Source: a bacterium (GTDB lineage: Bacteria > Pseudomonadota > Alphaproteobacteria > Sphingomonadales > Sphingomonadaceae). Taken from it: DNA of 63,057 nucleotides. The notes beneath the pieces were generated by a model. It saw nothing but the letters and a program-made list of their open reading frames with translations, did not search any database and was not told the DNA's origin. Of the stretch, positions 62,081 to 63,057 are shown in pieces; the stretch's first letter is position 1; the number at the start of each line of letters is the position of its first letter. Location: contig JAVBXL010000197.1 of the NCBI GenBank assembly GCA_030824575.1, positions 1 to 63,057 of the forward strand. The letters are read 5' to 3'. The translations under genes were made by a program, and so were the position numbers.

Positions 62081-63057
62081 TTAGTTCGCCCTTTTGGCAA
62101 GCCTCGCGATGAAAAATCCGTCCGCGCCGCCCTGCGCCGCCAGCGTGTCGGGCAATGTCCGCAGCCAGCCCTGCGCCGTGGGGGCCATGCCGTCGGGCAT
62201 TTCGTCGGCTTCCACAGGGATCAGCGCGAAGTCGGGGCGAGCGGCCAGGAAGCGTTCGACCTGCTCTTCGCCCTCGGCCCGTTCCAGTGAGCAGGTGGCG
62301 TAGATGATCCGGCCGCCCGGTTTCAGCCAGTCGGCGGCGCGGGTCAGAAGCGCGCTTTGCAGTTCGGCCAGTTCCGCGATCTGGCGCGGGCCGATGCGGT
62401 GCAGCACGTCGGGATGGCGGCGATAGATGCCGGTCGCGGTGCAGGGCGCGTCGAGCAGAATGGCGTCCACCGGCTCCTCCGGCTGCCAGGTCCGCAGGTC
62501 GGCGGTCGCGACATCGGCGGTCAGGCCGGTGCGCGCCAGATTTTCGGTGAGCCGCTCCAACCGCTTGCTCGACTGGTCGATCGCGGTGACGCGCCAGCCG
62601 GCCGCGGCCAGCTGCATCGTCTTGCCGCCGGGCGCGGCGCACAGGTCCAGCACATGGCGGCCTTCACCCGGCCCCAGCAGCCGCGCGGCGCAGGAGGCGG
62701 CGATATCCTGCACCCACCAGGCGCCGTCCACAAAGCCGGGCAGGCTGGGTATGGCGGTGCTTTCGGGCAGGCGCACATGGCCCGGCGCGAACGACGCACC
62801 ACCCAGTTCAGCTGTCCACTTCGCTGTCTCTGCCACGTCGCGCAGGCTGATGTCGACCGGCGGGCGGATCGCATAGGCATGGGCGGCGGCCAGTGGCATG
62901 GCGTCGCCCCATTGGGCGGCCCAGCGTTCGGCGACTTGCGCGGGCAGGGTCAGGGGGACGGGCAGGGCGGGTTCGCCGCGCGTCACCGTGCCGAACACGC
63001 CATGGACCAGCTTGCGTGGCCCGCCATCGACCAGCGGCAGTGCGGTGGCGATGGCGG
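62081..63057 (-). CDS. rsmB: 16S rRNA m5C967 methyltransferase, C-terminal part (5' end outside window)
   Basis: 325 codons of an RsmB/Sun-family protein; the frame is open to the right edge, and an in-frame GTG at 62998 is internal, not the start. The N-terminal NusB-like domain is mostly outside. Seen: S-adenosylmethionine site VLDLCAAPGGKTMQLAA, motif IV DAPCTATGIYRRHPD and catalytic motif VI YATCSLERAEGEEQ. It methylates cytosine 967 in 16S rRNA. Confidence 0.93.
   Translation of the reverse strand, partial: AIATALPLVDGGPRKLVHGVFGTVTRGEPALPVPLTLPAQVAERWAAQWGDAMPLAAAHAYAIRPPVDISLRDVAETAKWTAELGGASFAPGHVRLPESTAIPSLPGFVDGAWWVQDIAASCAARLLGPGEGRHVLDLCAAPGGKTMQLAAAGWRVTAIDQSSKRLERLTENLARTGLTADVATADLRTWQPEEPVDAILLDAPCTATGIYRRHPDVLHRIGPRQIAELAELQSALLTRAADWLKPGGRIIYATCSLERAEGEEQVERFLAARPDFALIPVEADEMPDGMAPTAQGWLRTLPDTLAAQGGADGFFIARLAKRAN

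Overview
The window is 63 kb of chromosomal DNA from an alphaproteobacterium, most likely a member of the Sphingomonadaceae. This rests on high GC, the protein sequences, a UrcA-family protein, a Mic60-like gene beside hemC/hemD, the rsmB-rpe-heparinase-purH order, and intergenic REP-type palindromes of a kind common in sphingomonads. There is no rRNA, tRNA, CRISPR array, prophage or intact insertion sequence. The only mobile pieces are short repeats, one MITE and a possible REP-bounded GIY-YIG cassette.

Region 1 (0.9-11.6 kb) is a complete L-rhamnose catabolic island of the non-phosphorylating diketo-hydrolase type. An IclR regulator, L-rhamnose dehydrogenase and LutABC are on the minus strand. 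Rhamnonate dehydratase, diketo-deoxyrhamnonate hydrolase, a second SDR, lactonase and the RhaT symporter are on the plus strand, followed by a convergent LacI regulator. The route ends in pyruvate plus L-lactate, and the LutABC lactate oxidase lies in the same island to consume the lactate.

Region 2 (11.6-16.6 kb) is ybgC-tolQ-tolR-tolA-tolB-pal. A possible 23-codon ORF, made by a tandem duplication, lies between tolQ and tolR. Two nested-motif palindromes separate tolB from pal. Region 3 (16.8-21.8 kb) holds a 3-hydroxyacyl-CoA dehydrogenase, then pspF divergent from an expanded phage-shock operon behind a clear sigma-54 promoter. That operon encodes a 59-aa exported or membrane peptide, PspA, PspB, PspC and four further small membrane coiled-coil proteins. 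Three of these four end in the same 29-residue C-terminal module as PspC. This is the most unusual locus in the window.

Region 4 (22-46 kb) is mostly housekeeping: pheST, a LysE exporter, rplT-rpmI, an AsmA protein, hisN, prs, nadE, gltX, a PfkB kinase, a polysaccharide flippase-like protein, gpsA, tsaD, hemCD and Mic60. A 0.9-kb gene-free stretch (35.9-36.85 kb) is packed with repeats, including a 149-bp MITE with target duplication. Region 5 (46.6-63 kb) has queG, a NatAB-type ABC exporter, a Tat-exported MsrB, a GtrA/GT-C/FAD-oxidoreductase envelope-glycan group, urcA, purH, an S9 peptidase, the GIY-YIG gene between inverted REPs, a heparinase II/III protein, rpe, a PAS protein and the 3' part of rsmB.

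Many adjacent genes overlap by ATGA, GTGA or TAATG, showing tightly coupled operons. All functional calls are from reading the sequence; no database search was run.
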